Shown here one piece after another: positions 46,537 through 59,225 of a stretch of 64,000 nt of DNA (position 1 is its first letter; every line of letters begins with the position of its first letter). Made by a program: the position numbers and the translations under genes. Location of the stretch: NCBI GenBank assembly GCA_963969595.1, contig OZ018408.1, positions 45,943,022 to 46,007,021 on the forward strand, given 5' to 3'. The stretch is from Neckera pumila (lineage: Eukaryota; Streptophyta; Bryopsida; Hypnales; Neckeraceae). The notes beneath the pieces are model-generated. The model saw only the letters and a program-made list of their open reading frames with translations, had not been told where the DNA came from and searched no databases.

Positions 46537-46822
46537 GTATCATACGAAAAACGTTAAATCGTGCCATCCTTTGTGGGCCCAGCAGGGTAAATTTGGGTTT
46601 CACGAGGGTAAAAGTAAATAAAAGCCCCCTATATTTGAGCCATGTCTAGGGATACTTACTAGCCCCCCTAGCTAATTTGGGGCCTCTGATTGCAAATATG
46701 AATTCAGATTTTGAAAATAAATAAACTTGTGGGAAATAAAAAATTTCAGTGTTTTCCCCGGGGTAAATTTGGCCCGCAGGGCCCACAAAGGATGGCACGA
46801 TTTAACGTCCTGCGTATCATAC
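46537..46822. mobile_element. Mutator-type MITE with 9-bp target duplication
   Basis: GTATCATAC flanks the element at 46537-46545 and 46814-46822. Inside, 46551-46580 and 46779-46808 are perfect 30-bp inverted repeats (ACGTTAAATCGTGCCATCCT then TTGTGGGCCC). A 9-bp target duplication with long terminal repeats is the mark of Mutator-like elements. The element is ~268 bp and non-coding. Its core (GATTGCAAATATGAATTC, AATTTCAGTGTTTTC) is related to the 43224-43456 MITE. Confidence 0.88.
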
Positions 46823-47987
46823 AGTACAGTTCATTTCCTTCCAAATGCTGAATATTCCGTGGAGTCAATATGCATCACCCAAAAGGCCCAAAGTCAATCC
46901 CACCACCAGATTTTCTAAAAGAATGATAAGCTTAGATGCACCTCTTTTGTTCCCCAAAAAACCCTAAAAATACAAAAAAAAACACTATAGATACCATGGT
47001 TGTGGTACTTCAGTTGTTTATAGATTTTTTTTATACGTATACTTTTTCCAATTTTGTAACGCTCGTGGTACGTGATCCTTGCGACTGCAATCAAGTCAAG
47101 TGCAGTTACCGTACCATATGTTCACTCCTATTCAAGGGTCGGCAACTTGGCATTAAGGATACTACTTATCTATAAGGTAACTACCAGTGTTCGGGAAGAT
47201 TTTGGAGCTCTACCAGTAGATATCCTTCTTCTACAGTAGTGGTCCGGTTTTCTTAGAGGGCACCGGTTTCATCTTTTTAACTCTAAATTTTTCCGGTTTT
47301 TTGTCCCCCATATTAGTTTGTAACCGGCTTATTTCCTTCCAAGTGAAAATTTGAAAAGTGAGAATCCTCTAATATCAAAAAATTGCCGGTTTACAATCTA
47401 AAAAGACATTACATTCTTGTCAGGAATTGAACCTACCATAGCCTTTCACCAACTGAAAGCGGGAGCGGAGGAGGGCAATGGCTGGTAGGTCGGGACTCGG
47501 GAGTCGGGACGTCGAGTAGTGCGGGAGGCGGCTAGGCAATGGCCGGCAGGGCGGCAAGTAGGTTGGATAGGTTTAGGATATTTTTTATTTTTTTTTATTT
47601 TTAGTTATTAAAAAAAAAATTCAAATGGCCTTCCCGCCCCTCTTCCTCGGGTGCTCCCCTATGGCCAGCTGGTCTCACTAACCCCCTTATACAATACCCG
47701 GCCTCTTTATCTCAATACCCAACCTATCCTAACCCCGGGTATGTGCCACTTACGGTATATGTATAGCAGCTAAAATCCTCCTTTTTTACAAAACAAACCG
47801 GTTAAAATCCACCCTATTATAAATTGAGGCGGGTAAATTATCCCCCAAATTTTTATGCACACCGGTTGATTGCCTATCTTTTCAATTTTCCCTCCGGTTT
47901 TCTATCCTTCACTTTCAAAACTCAACCGGTTTTTTGACCATTTCAACCGGCTAACTTTGTATTAGCTGCCGGTTCTTCCCGGACATT
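46823..47987. other. Intergenic, no gene supported
   Basis: Contains many CCGGTT words (47230-47980) and a GC-rich patch at 47450-47540 with GGCTGGTAGG/GGCCGGCAGG repeats. No gene is supported. Confidence 0.45.
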
Positions 47988-48271
47988 GGTAACTACACCT
48001 AATATCGTACGGTTCCTAAAATTGCACACTGGATATTCTTGTCTGAAATGTACTCCCACTATTCATGTGACTCTATGATCGTTTTTAGATGCAGCTATTT
48101 TCAGCACTTTGGAAATTCGTTGTTTATTCACAAGGGCTCCAAAAAATGCATTCTAAGAGAATCTAGAATACCGTTTTGACTACCAATGCGACCCCACAAA
48201 AAAAAATTCAATATAATAGTAAAATCCATGCTGAACTGCTTAAGTGTGCGATTTAAGGTGCAGTTACCTTA
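47988..48271. mobile_element. Small inverted-terminus element, copy 2
   Basis: The ends GGTAACTACACCTAATATCG and CGATTTAAGGTGCAGTTACC are inverted repeats. Internal blocks match 40021-40285 at roughly 75-80% by eye. About 284 bp, non-coding. Confidence 0.72.
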
Positions 48272-48669
48272 CACCTCTACCCCTCCAATTTGGGGACTGG
48301 GGCCAGTTCCCTTGCTAGTCCCCGATTTTATCAGGGAAAGCATAGAACTTTTTATTTGCCACGCATGATAAGGTTTGGAAATTTTGAATTCATATTTGCA
48401 ATCACAACATCACATTGTTAAACCTGTGAGTTGCCTCCCCCTATGTGGAAGTATTATTCCCCCTTAGATACTTGGGGGCAGGGAGTTTAGTTATAATGTT
48501 GAGCACTTCATTGGCCAAGTAGAGGTACTGTGTAGTGGATTGTTAGAGTTCTGAATGTCATTTGCTGGGGGTCTCCTGATTTTGGAGGAGCAAAAGGGAG
48601 CCCCCCCTAGCAAATGTTAATAATGTTATGAAGTCCCTCAAATTAGTTGGGAGTGGTGTAGAAGATAAA
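48272..48669. other. Intergenic, no gene supported
   Basis: Contains TTTGAATTCATATTTGCAATC, the complement of a word shared by the two MITEs at 43.2 and 46.5 kb, so a degraded relative may lie here. No gene. Confidence 0.4.
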
Positions 48670-49450
48670 ACAAGAGTCCCATTATCCACTCGAGGGACAA
48701 AGGGATTTTGGGTAGGCTCCTATGGCTTCAATATTCATCATGATTTTTTGAAATTTTTTTTGAAGATAGAAAAAATACATTAGCTTTTTGGAAATACAAT
48801 TTTTATTTCAATCGATGCCTGGAAACAAAAGCTATATCACAAAAGGTCCTTTTTTTGGATGCGGCGGGTAGAAACCTCCTAACACAATTTTTTTTTTAAA
48901 TTAAAAAAGTTTTAAACTTCTTTTGTTTTTCATAGAGTATAATTCTATCTACATAGGAAGCTTTGATTCATTCCATTTGGATTTGCTCTATAAAAGTTAT
49001 GGAGAATTTTATTTTGGGGGCAATTATAGCATCTTTTTGAAAAATTAATTCACAGTATTCATTTCTGAATGCAATTTTTACAATTTAAAAAAAAAATTGT
49101 TTGACAGGGCTAAATTTTCTTGCTAAAACAATCTCACCATTGGACTTATAGTGTTTCAATCCCATCTTAGGACTATTAACAATTTATTTTTTCTTTTGAT
49201 CTTAAATCTACTTCTACTTAACAATTCTTTAAAGAATGAAAATCAAGTGTGTCTTTTTTTGAATTTTTTCCCCTAGACTTTCAACTCAATTCTTCAACAC
49301 AAAAAAATTTAAATCCAAAGTCTGTAGTGCAAAAAATTTCCACAAATGGTGGTCAAAATCATCTTAATTTGAAGACTTTTGTTCAAAATAACAATTTTTT
49401 CCAATTTTGAATGTTAATATCTTCCAATCTATAGAGTCAAACTTTATGAA
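48670..49450 (-). mobile_element. Family X non-coding element, copy 5 (core)
   Basis: The reverse complement follows the 45.1-46.4 kb copy closely from AAAGTTTGACT...GATTGGAAGATATTA through GCACTACA, AAGTAGAAGTAG, AATGAATCAAAGCTTCC and AAAAAGCTAATGT to CAAAATCCC..TGTCCCTC. A CTTTAGGGGTTAATC at 49947-49961 may be its outer end, with an insertion between. Confidence 0.72.
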
Positions 49451-50082
49451 ATTTACTTTGCAAGCTTCACCCGGTCGTTTCCTCAAGCGTTTTGATACTA
49501 CATGTCTGCAAACTCTGTTTTTTTGAAGTCCAAAACCACAGACAGATGAAGTGGAACCTCAGCCCCCCCAAGATGGGGACCTTCAACTGAGTTCTCTTGA
49601 GCCCTCTATTGGGCTGAGTGCTCCCCTGATTGCTTAGCGGCTTTCTTTGTTGTGTGATCAGGTTAGGTGCTCTATGTTCTTGTGATTAGGTTTTTAAAAA
49701 AAGAAAAGAAAAAAGAAAATTATCCCTGCTGGAGACTCATCTCTTGGTTCAACGTACTGTTTCTCTTTCAATGGAAATTGTCCATTTATTTCAAAACAAA
49801 ACAAAACAATTTTTTTTTATAATCTGAGACAAGTGAAGTGCAAATCCTATGGTTAGATTTAATTTTTTTTTTTTTTCGGTTCTCTCGGGTGAATGCAGCT
49901 GACAATTTTGAGTCATTTTTGACAAAAAAAAAAAATGACCTTAGAACTTTAGGGGTTAATCAAGCACAATTTTTTTTTTTAACATGCACCCGGCCTGGAA
50001 AAAAAGTGGGGGATTTCGAGAGGACGAAAAGGAGCGATGGGTTGGTTCACCCCGGCTGTCCTTTCAGGGTCGACAGAGGGGG
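49451..50082. other. Intergenic, no gene supported
   Basis: AT-rich with A/T homopolymers. Contains CTTTAGGGGTTAA at 49947-49959, possibly an end of family X copy 5. No gene. Confidence 0.45.
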
Positions 50083-50257
50083 CCGCGGCATCAATTTTTT
50101 TTTTTTTGACACAAATAAAGGGAACCCTTTACTGCAAGAGGAAAAATACAAGCCGCAGCCGCAAGCGGCCTGGGGAAAGAACCAAACAAGAACAGACAAA
50201 AACAAACAAACAGAAACGAAAAAGCAAACTAAAGCTAAGGAACCGCGGCATCAATTT
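50083..50257 (-). mobile_element. SINE-like retroposon 3 with 15-bp target duplication
   Basis: CCGCGGCATCAATTT flanks the insert at 50083-50097 and 50243-50257. On the minus strand the body contains CAGGCCGCTTGCGGCTGCGG and CTTGTATTTTTCC, and ends TTTATTTGTGTC plus about ten A. It matches the 43.1-kb and 44.6-kb inserts in order. The 5' part is rich in TTTG/TTTC repeats. Length ~145 bp. Confidence 0.85.
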
Positions 50258-51759
50258 CAATCCATCCTCCACCGGTAGAATATCAGCCAATTCGGCACTT
50301 GGGAAACAGAAGCTTGCACAGTACACCCACATAATACATGTTCCACTCCAGCATCCGAGAAGTTCATCGCAAGGCCACGTTTTCGTCGCAGGAATAACTT
50401 CCAAACAAGGCCACAAAGTTGCAAGTGCTCACAATAAACCTCGACTTTATCACCGCTCCTGCGCGCGGGCATGCACTGTCTTGAAGTAGCCTAACGAGAA
50501 TTCCCTAAAAAGCAGATACTGTTTCAATGAATTACACTGTAGGCAGCGTGGAGTCCGTCGTTCTAATCTGGAATGATTGCAAGGTGGAATCATCAGTTAC
50601 TTTGGCGCACCAGCTGGTTCCGGGCTTCATCACCCTTGCTAAGCTTAGCTTCCTTCAAAGGTTCAAATCTCGAACAGAAACGGCAATAACTTAATACGGA
50701 GTACTTTGCAGAAACGAAGTTATTACAGCAGGAAGTGGGAACTTGCAGATTGATGAGAAGGGTGGATCGATTGCTCAGAATGGTAATGCTAAAAACGTAC
50801 TTGCAAATGGTCGACGTCCGTCTGTCAGCAAGATCGTTATCGAGTTCGTACGAACTAGCTGTCACGGACTCACGGAACTGTACAGTACTGCTGTCATTCT
50901 GAAAAATAGCCTTCCAAGCTGTTTTGGAAATGTTCTTTGTACTGTGCTTTGAATCGTTCTTCGTTTCGACCTGTAACTTAGGTCCCTAGATTTGTATGGC
51001 ATACACTATTGTACATACGTCTGTGTAGATCGAGACGCCTCGTGCTCGAGAGCAATCTAGACATCCCTGCAACTTTCGGACATTTTCTCGAAGCTTGCTC
51101 TTGCACGTACGGACTGCTGGATTGGTTTTTTTGCTGCTCCCGTACTGTACATTCTCTTCTCTGGATACTTAAGTCGGTTATCGCGACCTCGCTACTCATC
51201 ATTTCGGGCTTCGCGTTGTCGTCTTGAGTCTAGTCGCATATTCATGCATGACTTCGTTGCAAAGTGAATTCGGGGCTTTAGTCGGTAGAGAAGACGTGTG
51301 TCGTAGTAGCACTTAGGATGTTAGTTGTTGCGATATCAAGTAGCAATCACGCCTCTGATACGCCATACTAGCTAGTTTTTATGGAGAGCGACCGCACATT
51401 GCTCGTCATCAGTTCTAGGACATGCCGGTGAATCGAATCCGTGGTTGAATTTGAATGGTGAAGATGAATGTTGGGTCAATGTCTGATGAATCTGTTCTTC
51501 ACAGGGCTCTTGCTACGAGATTGAGATACACTTGCAGCCGCGGCTCTTCTCCAGCTAAACCATGAGTGACGAACTCCAGAAGAGGGGTTTTGAAAACGGA
51601 AGCCGGCCACGGCAGAAGCTAGAAGCAATGCGCGCTCAAGAGGCTCCGTGCCCTGTGATGCTTCATGGAACGTCAGATTCTGTCGCAGGCAGCTCGTTTA
51701 AAATGAAGCTTGCAGTTCAATTCTGAGCTCTCCAGCCGCACCTTCGAGATCTGGCGTCC
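50258..51759. promoter_or_regulatory. Upstream region of GALS gene
   Basis: Base composition rises toward the GALS start. No domain-bearing frame is present. The last few hundred bases before 51760 probably include the promoter and 5' untranslated region; no TATA element could be assigned with confidence. Confidence 0.35.
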
Positions 51760-53434
51760 ATGAAGATGGCGGCGACTGAGTGGCCGCATTCCCGCGCGGG
51801 CATGCTCAACATCGTGGTCATCCTGCTTCTCACGAACGTTCTCCTCCTCCTTGCGCTTCTCACCACCGACATCCGCCTGTCGCAGCAGCTATGGTGGCCC
51901 AGCCGCGCCATCCCCACGCCGTCTCCCGTCGCGTCCCCAGCTGCAACAATCCTCACTCACCCTGATAATGCTACTGCCTTGCATCACCGTCTCTACGGTG
52001 TCACGCTCAACACGTCTACTCTGGACACGAATCGAAGCGGGGTGGTTCGCACATTCCAACCCCACGGGGTGGCCTCGCATCTGATCATCGAGTTCGGCGC
52101 GTACCGCACGGGCCCGTCGACTTTCTCCGTCGTGGCGCTCATCAGCAAGCGCCTCCATGATCTCCACGAGCCGCCTTACGTATGCTCGTGGAGGTCAGGT
52201 GGTCGAGTTCTGACCGCGCACACGACATGGCCCATCAAGCCCGACTGGGAGCTCGGCACCATGTACGGTACCATGGTGGTAGTGTGCATGTTCGCGGAGG
52301 ATGTGGGAGTGCAGGGCGACGGTGGCAGCATTGTGCTTAGCGTGGGCTACGCCGACGAGTACCGCCCTCCGGAGATTTTCACTGTGCTCGAGGAAGCCCC
52401 CGGCGAGTACAACGCCAGTCGCTGGAGCCCGCCGTTCCCGTACGAGTACACGTTCTGCGTGTCCCGCCTCTACGGCGACGTGAGCGCGCAGCGGATTCGC
52501 GAGTGGATGGCGTATCACGCGCGGCTGTTGGGGGAGCGCACGCATTTCCTGTTCCACGACGCGGGGGGCATGAGCCACGACGTGCACCGCGTGCTGAAGC
52601 CGTGGATGGACCTCGGGAGGGTGAGCGTGCAGAATCTGCAATTGCTGGAGGTTTACCAGGGCAGATCGCACCACCAGTTCACCATGTTGAACGATTGCAT
52701 GCTGCGCGCGCAAACGCTCTCTAACTGGACGTTCTTCTTCGATGTAGACGAGTATTTGTACATCCCTCCCACGACGAGCTTGGAGAATATCCTCGCGGAC
52801 AGCGAGCGCAAAAACTTCACGCAGATCCGCATGAACACGATCAAAATGGCGGACGCGCTCTGCACCAAGGATCCCACCGTCGACGACGCCACGCGCGACG
52901 CCGAAAACGCCAAGTCAGTCAATCTCGTATCCCCAAGCCCTTGTCAATTCAGTTATCTCATGTTCCTCCTCCTCTTGGATACGCAGTCTTCACGCTGGCT
53001 TGGCTTGTCCGTCGTGGCCATTACGTGGCGAGATGATTCTGACGTGGGACTGTGGGTTTGTGGGTTTCTCCAGGAAATGGGCGTTTGAGAAGCTGGTGTT
53101 CGGAAACTGTGACTTCGGCTGGACGCCGGAGATCTCGCAGAAGTACATGCTCAAGCCGCGGTCGGCGTGGGCGACGGGCGTGCATTTTTGCGAGTATTTG
53201 AAAGAAGGGGAGATGCAGGACGCCGACGAAAGCATGCTGCGTCTCTACCATTACCACGGCGTCATCCCCGTCAAGAGCGAGGTTTGCCACGACTTCACCA
53301 ACGGGACCAACGGCGAACCCAATTACAGCGGGATTAAGAACTGCACGCTGGATCAAACCATGGCCGCGTTTGGGAACCCCGTGAAGCAGTTTGAGCGTCG
53401 AACCATTGGCAAGCTCCCCTCCGGCTTGTTGTAG
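51760..53434 (+). CDS. GALS: Galactan beta-1,4-galactosyltransferase, GALS type (GT92)
   Basis: Two exons, 51760-52913 and 53074-53434, joined by a GT-AG intron whose phase restores AK|KWAFEKLVFGNCD; 504 residues. Residues ~16-37 (LNIVVILLLTNVLLLLALLT) are a signal-anchor, so the protein should be a type II Golgi enzyme. A variable stem follows, with NxS/T sites. The GT92 (DUF23) catalytic domain shows EYTFCVSRLYGD, REWMAYHARLLG, HFLFHDAGG and FFFDVDEYLY, with the DxD metal-binding pair at Asp328/Asp330. The C-terminal part has LRLYHYHGV and ends PSGLL. GALS enzymes extend beta-1,4-galactan side chains of pectic rhamnogalacturonan I. Length and start fit the family. The gene is much GC-richer than its surroundings. 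Confidence 0.93.
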
Positions 53435-55444
53435 GACTCTCGAGGTGTTCTTTGTAGCATTTCGTCACGTCCATTGCTGGAATTTTGTGCTAAGAATTTA
53501 CATTGCTCGATCTTTTTGAAAGGGGGCAAGTTTTGCAAAGCTGAGGTTTTTGGTCGGTTGTGTGCATAACTGAAGGGTTTGGACAATTGGAGTTTTGTTG
53601 AATAAGTCGTGATTGAAATTTATAGGATTGAGAAAGCTTCGAAGGAGCTTTACCATTTGGAGTGGCTTCATTTAGCCAGGTAGCGGAATCTTACAATAAA
53701 AAGCGGTGGATTTAGCCACATTGATCAACCCTAAGTTTTCGTATTTAGGGTCATTGGATGTGCTCACCGATGTATTGTAGTGTCCGTGATCCGATTTATT
53801 TGTTGAAACGAAAATGTCTTGAATGGAAGCATGTCTTCAATGGGGCTAGAATCTCTTGGTTTTAGCCTAATTTCCTCCGTCTGAGGTTGGGACCTCGTTC
53901 CTGCAGCTTTCAGGTGTTTTGTATTATTACAGTGATTCTTTGTGAAATATCTTCCCTTGCTCAGAGGATTATAATACAAAAACAACATCTATCAGTTCGC
54001 TATTGTCTGAAGAAGTTATGATTTTTCAAAGTGTTTGGTCCTACTCAAGTTTTTAGGGTTTGTTATTAGGGTTTTGACTATTCCATGTGCGAATTTTCAA
54101 GCGACACGTCTGCATTGTTATTTGATGATAGGACGCTATTCTGTTGCAAGTTGCGTTTTGGATGAGAGAAACAATGGTGCCCATCAGTTTGACAACATCG
54201 GTGGTGATGTACGATTACCAGTAAAGGACAGGCTAGTCACCGAGGAAATCATTCTTTTTTGGTACAATGTGAATCATCTACTTAATAAAACCAAAAGCAC
54301 TCACTTGAGGTCAACAAGATCTCCCTTTTTTACACAAAATTCCAAGGTTAATCATCTGCACTTTAGTCCTACTTGGAAGGATTCTCTGTCATCCATTGGA
54401 CACCTAGTGTTTGCAGCGTTTTTTGAAGATTAAGATTCAAAATGGCTGGAATGACCTCAAAAAGAAGTAGAGTAGTGCTTACTTGGTTTTGTTAATAAAG
54501 CCTACAACAACGACAATAGATATGCGCACATGAGGCATAGAAGTGGCGTCTAATGTTGGATATGTGCATATGAGACCTTGGGTTTGTTCTGGGAAGGAAG
54601 GACGGATGACTAAGCAAAATACGCGTGATGTTAGATGGTTTGGTCCACTTGGAGCATCTTTTTATTACTAGTCACCTTGTTTTCACTAGCCCAAAGTCAA
54701 TTCTATACCCCTAATTCCCAGCATTTTATTGCACTTTTGGAAAAAGGGTTACAACTGCCAAAGTTGTGCTCTAGGGACTCTTGCATTTAAAAGAGCTCTG
54801 GGGTTTTATATTGCTTTGCTCATTTTTTAAGCTCTCTAAGCATAAATTTTCCTAAGGGAGGATTGTTGGCCATCATGTTCAAGGAAGGGTTTGATGCCTC
54901 TCTAGTAGCCAAGAGGGCAAATGTAGACCTAGTGAAAAGAGGGAGTAAAGCGAGGATGTTTGAAGTATTTGGTGAAAATATATTTGTGAGGAAAAATATT
55001 GGAGGTACAATCAAAAGTCCTTTAGAAGGAAAATTGTGTTTATTTTTTGAAGACTCTAAATGAGTCGGAGTGGACTTTGTATCAAGCACGTCACAAGTGG
55101 ACAAAGATGAAGACACAATATTCAGAGGAGAAAGGAAAGCAAGCGGAAACGAAGCTCCACCTTCCACTTGGACACCATGGTATGAGCTCTTTCATAATAA
55201 TTTTCGTTGGTATAGCTAGGATCAATGGTGTCATGGGGGGCTGATCAAGGTGTGCATACTTAGCATGATGAAGTGCATATTGTTAATGATGGAATGTAGG
55301 ATAACTCCTCCTATAATTAAAATTACTTGAATTTTTGATGATGCATATCTTCACTTGCTTTCTGCACCATTCTTTCTATATAATTCCAATGTATTGATTG
55401 TCTAGGCTCCACCAAAAAATTTCATGTAATCCTAGACTTCTTCC
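53435..55444. other. Intergenic, no gene supported
   Basis: The first few hundred bases are likely the GALS 3' untranslated region. Open frames at ~54035-54433 and ~54863-55063 have no recognisable domain, no matching neighbours and no coding-type composition, and are not called. Confidence 0.45.
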
Positions 55445-56386
55445 TTAACCCCTAAAGTTCCATGACCATGTTTTCACCAAAAAAGCTCAAAAATTGCCAT
55501 TTTTAGTACAAGTATCCAATTTTTGAAAAAAAAATCATTTTGACATATGTAACCATAGGATCTTGTAGTATGTTGACTTGAGAACATGTGGTAAAAAATT
55601 CAAAAATGTCCACCGCGTGGATTGCAAGATATAAGCATTCAAATTCACTGAAATCATTTTTTTGGCCCTGTGAAAAACAAGGCTGCACTTCACAAGCTCA
55701 CTTTTTGATGGAAAAATGTCCAAAATGATGGTGCTTCTTTGAATTCTTTTTTCTAGACAAGTTGGCTACATGCTTGAAAAAAATTCAATTCATTTGAAAT
55801 TGTACAATACATAGAAAAAAAATAGTAAGTAGATAGTAGTAGAGAATGATTCAAAATACTAAATTGTCAAGAATTTAATTACGGAAAGGAAAAATGCCAA
55901 TCCCAATGGTTGCAATGTGGTAATAAATAACCTACATCCTATGATTTTATTTTTTTCAAAAAATATTGAAAAAATTGAGTAAGATAAAGGACTTCAAAGT
56001 TTATTTTAGGGTAGAGAATCTATAATTTACCCTAAACTGCTTGCAAACTAAAAATCTTCATAACTTTTGGCTCATTGATCAAAATGGGATTATTCAAAGA
56101 TTTCCACGTATATAAAACTCTAGAATACAACTTTCAAATTTCTGTTTTTGAAAAAAAGTGATTTTGTTATTTGCCTAGATTGTCCAGCTACAAAAAAACT
56201 AATATAGTAGGCCATAGCTTTTGACTCACATTTCCAAATGTCATGAAACCTAATGCATATGAAAGATATTCCTTGTCCCCACCTTTTATTAAAATTTGGG
56301 CCAAAAACATAGAAATCTCTAGTCACATGTACTTGCCCAAAAATTTTATGTGGCCAAAAAACGTATGTTGGTCCTTTAGAGGTTAA
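55445..56386 (+). mobile_element. Family X non-coding element, copy 2
   Basis: Starts TTAACCCCTAAAG and ends CCTTTAGAGGTTAA. Left-half blocks match copy 1 and the 43.9-kb copy: AAAATTGCCATTTTTAG, ATAGGATCTTGTA and GATTGCAAGATATAAGCATT. The right half is more diverged (ATAACTTTTGGCT). About 942 bp, non-coding. Confidence 0.72.
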
Positions 56387-58512
56387 TACAAGTAACAATG
56401 CAACAAAATTTAGTTTTATGGAATGGCCACTATCAATAACCAAGACTTTTCTTATTAAAAATTTAAAGATTCAAACTAGTGGTCATGATCATAGACAATA
56501 TCATTTGCAACAATACTACTTGAGCCACAAAAAAAGGTTCTATGTTGCCTTTAAAAACATTGCAAGAAAATAAGAAACAAGAACAAATACTATACAAAAA
56601 TATTTGAATTAATGTTCAAATTTGGAAGGGAGTGCCTATGTCTACAAATTAAATGCAAAATAGAGACCCTATAAAGCATAAATTTTGATATAAATAAGGT
56701 TGTTATATACTATTTTTTTAAACTCCAAAACCACTCATTTATCATTCATATGACTCTCCTTAACTCACCAAATCTTCACACCTTTCCAATTTCAAAATAG
56801 CTTCCCAATAAATTGTTAGAAGGGAACAATTGAGAAAGGTGCTATGATCAACTCCTTTTTATTGTGCCTATGATGGGTACCTCAAGTAGGTTCCTAAGAT
56901 TATCCGACCTCATTTGTGAAAGCCCCATTTCCCTATCTATATGCCACATGTGGTGCTTTGATCCGTATTTGGTTGGCAGGTGAATGGGTGCCTAATTAGG
57001 CTCGATGTTAGACATTAGCTTAGCAAGCCCCATGTGTCCAGACCTAATTTGTGTATTGAGGGCCTTGACCATCAATATTTGTCAACAACTTCTTGACCAT
57101 GCTACTTGTAATTTCACCCAAGTTACAAAGTTTATTCAAAAGTGAGTTTCTTAGGTCATATTGTTGCGTGGTGTTAAGATAGAAGCACCTAATTGCAATA
57201 CATTCTCATCCCCACCACCTAAAATATAGCCTCAAATGAACATTTTCATTTGAAAAACCAACACAACTTTTGAGGAACAATCAATGGGATTTGAGACATT
57301 TTGGACTTTAAAGATATTCATTCAAGGTGAATCTAATCGTATGGCTACTCTATGTTTTCAACTTCAAAAATTTATGAAAGATTACTTACTAGAGCCTTGA
57401 AAAATTATAAACCACTTAGATTGCTTTTTTCTTAAATTCACCAATAACTTCATCAAATTTTTTTGGTCATTTGACCTTTGAATGAGTGCCATGGGTCTAA
57501 AAATTGTGTACCTTTTAGGTGTCATTCATTTGTGACAATCTTGCAAAATCCAAGGAATGTTGAGACTGTTGAAAGCCAATTTGAAAGGTAAACTCACAAC
57601 AATAAAAGGAAACTTGTTGTCAACTAGAAATTGGAAAGACATTGTACATTTAGGACACCAAATGTACAGTATAGTACAAAATACATAATGTCAGTTTAAA
57701 GTACACTTTTCGTTATGAATCTACTTACCAAAAAGTCCATGCAGGAGGAAACACACCATATATCCCGAAGCTTAGCTTTCAGAATGCATGTTGCTGTGCC
57801 ATTTGTATGAGGCAATCACAAAACCAAAGATACAGAACTAGACTTTCTGATCAATTGCAAGAAACATCTGCATAAATTGGTACAGTACACCTGAATTTTT
57901 CTGAGTACATTAGGCACCTAGAGATCAAGGTATACACTTGTCCACTTGTCCAGCACAAGCTTGCCCAACCCGGTTTAAATCATCTTGTTTTTCAAACGAT
58001 TCTCAACCAAGTTAGTACCAGATAGAGTCCATTAACATATTCAAGACGAAGGGCTGAATGTTGCATCAAATTTACATTTGCCACGAACAAAAGCTGAAAC
58101 TAGTGGAAATTTATGCGAGTGGACAGTTCAAAAAAGCAAGAGTGGTTTCAGCTCCCGCAATCAGGACAAGAATATCAAATGCATGAATGCACACGTTCAG
58201 GCAATAACTTAGCAATAACTCGCATACGCAGAGAGACAGACATACGGAAGAAATGAATTTTTAATTCTGCGAATTTCCAATCACAAGACATCAAAAAATC
58301 AACTGTGGCGAGAATTGTACAGTTCATACCATAAACTCGACTACCAGTCGGAAATAATCTGCGCGTCGATAAAAGACCACGAGAAATTTTAATTTCCACA
58401 TGATCTCAAAACTCCATTAACTACTGAAAAGAAATACTGCCTCGACTAGCACCTGCACTCGAACATATTCAACCCAAAGAACCAACTCCACAATTCAATC
58501 GCGTACCAAAAC
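56387..58512. other. Intergenic and ubiquitin-S27a 3' flank
   Basis: AT-rich to ~57700. From ~57720 the sequence becomes balanced and probably includes the 3' untranslated region and terminator of the minus-strand ubiquitin-S27a gene. No other gene is seen. Confidence 0.5.
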
Positions 58513-59117
<605 letters not shown>

Positions 59118-59217
59118 GGCTGCAGGCCTGCACGCCCCTCCTCCTGCGTCGTCGCCTGAACAGAGGAGAGAAGAAGAGCTGCGGCAGCGCTTCGGCTAGA
59201 GTTTATTCGTTAGCAAA

Positions 59218-59225
59218 TTAGGGTT
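59218..59225 (-). promoter_or_regulatory. Telo-box of the ubiquitin-S27a gene
   Basis: AACCCTAA on the minus strand, about 100 bp upstream of the start codon. Telo-boxes are a known common element of plant ribosomal protein promoters, active with TCP-type and other boxes in dividing cells. Confidence 0.6.

Noticed and set aside
47400..47470. tRNA-like stretch on the minus strand (GCTTTCAGTTGGTG followed by GGTTCAATTCC)
   Set aside because: It has D-arm-like and T-loop-like words, but they are only ~20 bp apart, with no anticodon arm or acceptor stem. At most a degraded tRNA-derived fragment.
54035..55063. Frames of 132 and 66 codons downstream of GALS
   Set aside because: No recognised motif, no splice-compatible neighbours and background-like composition.
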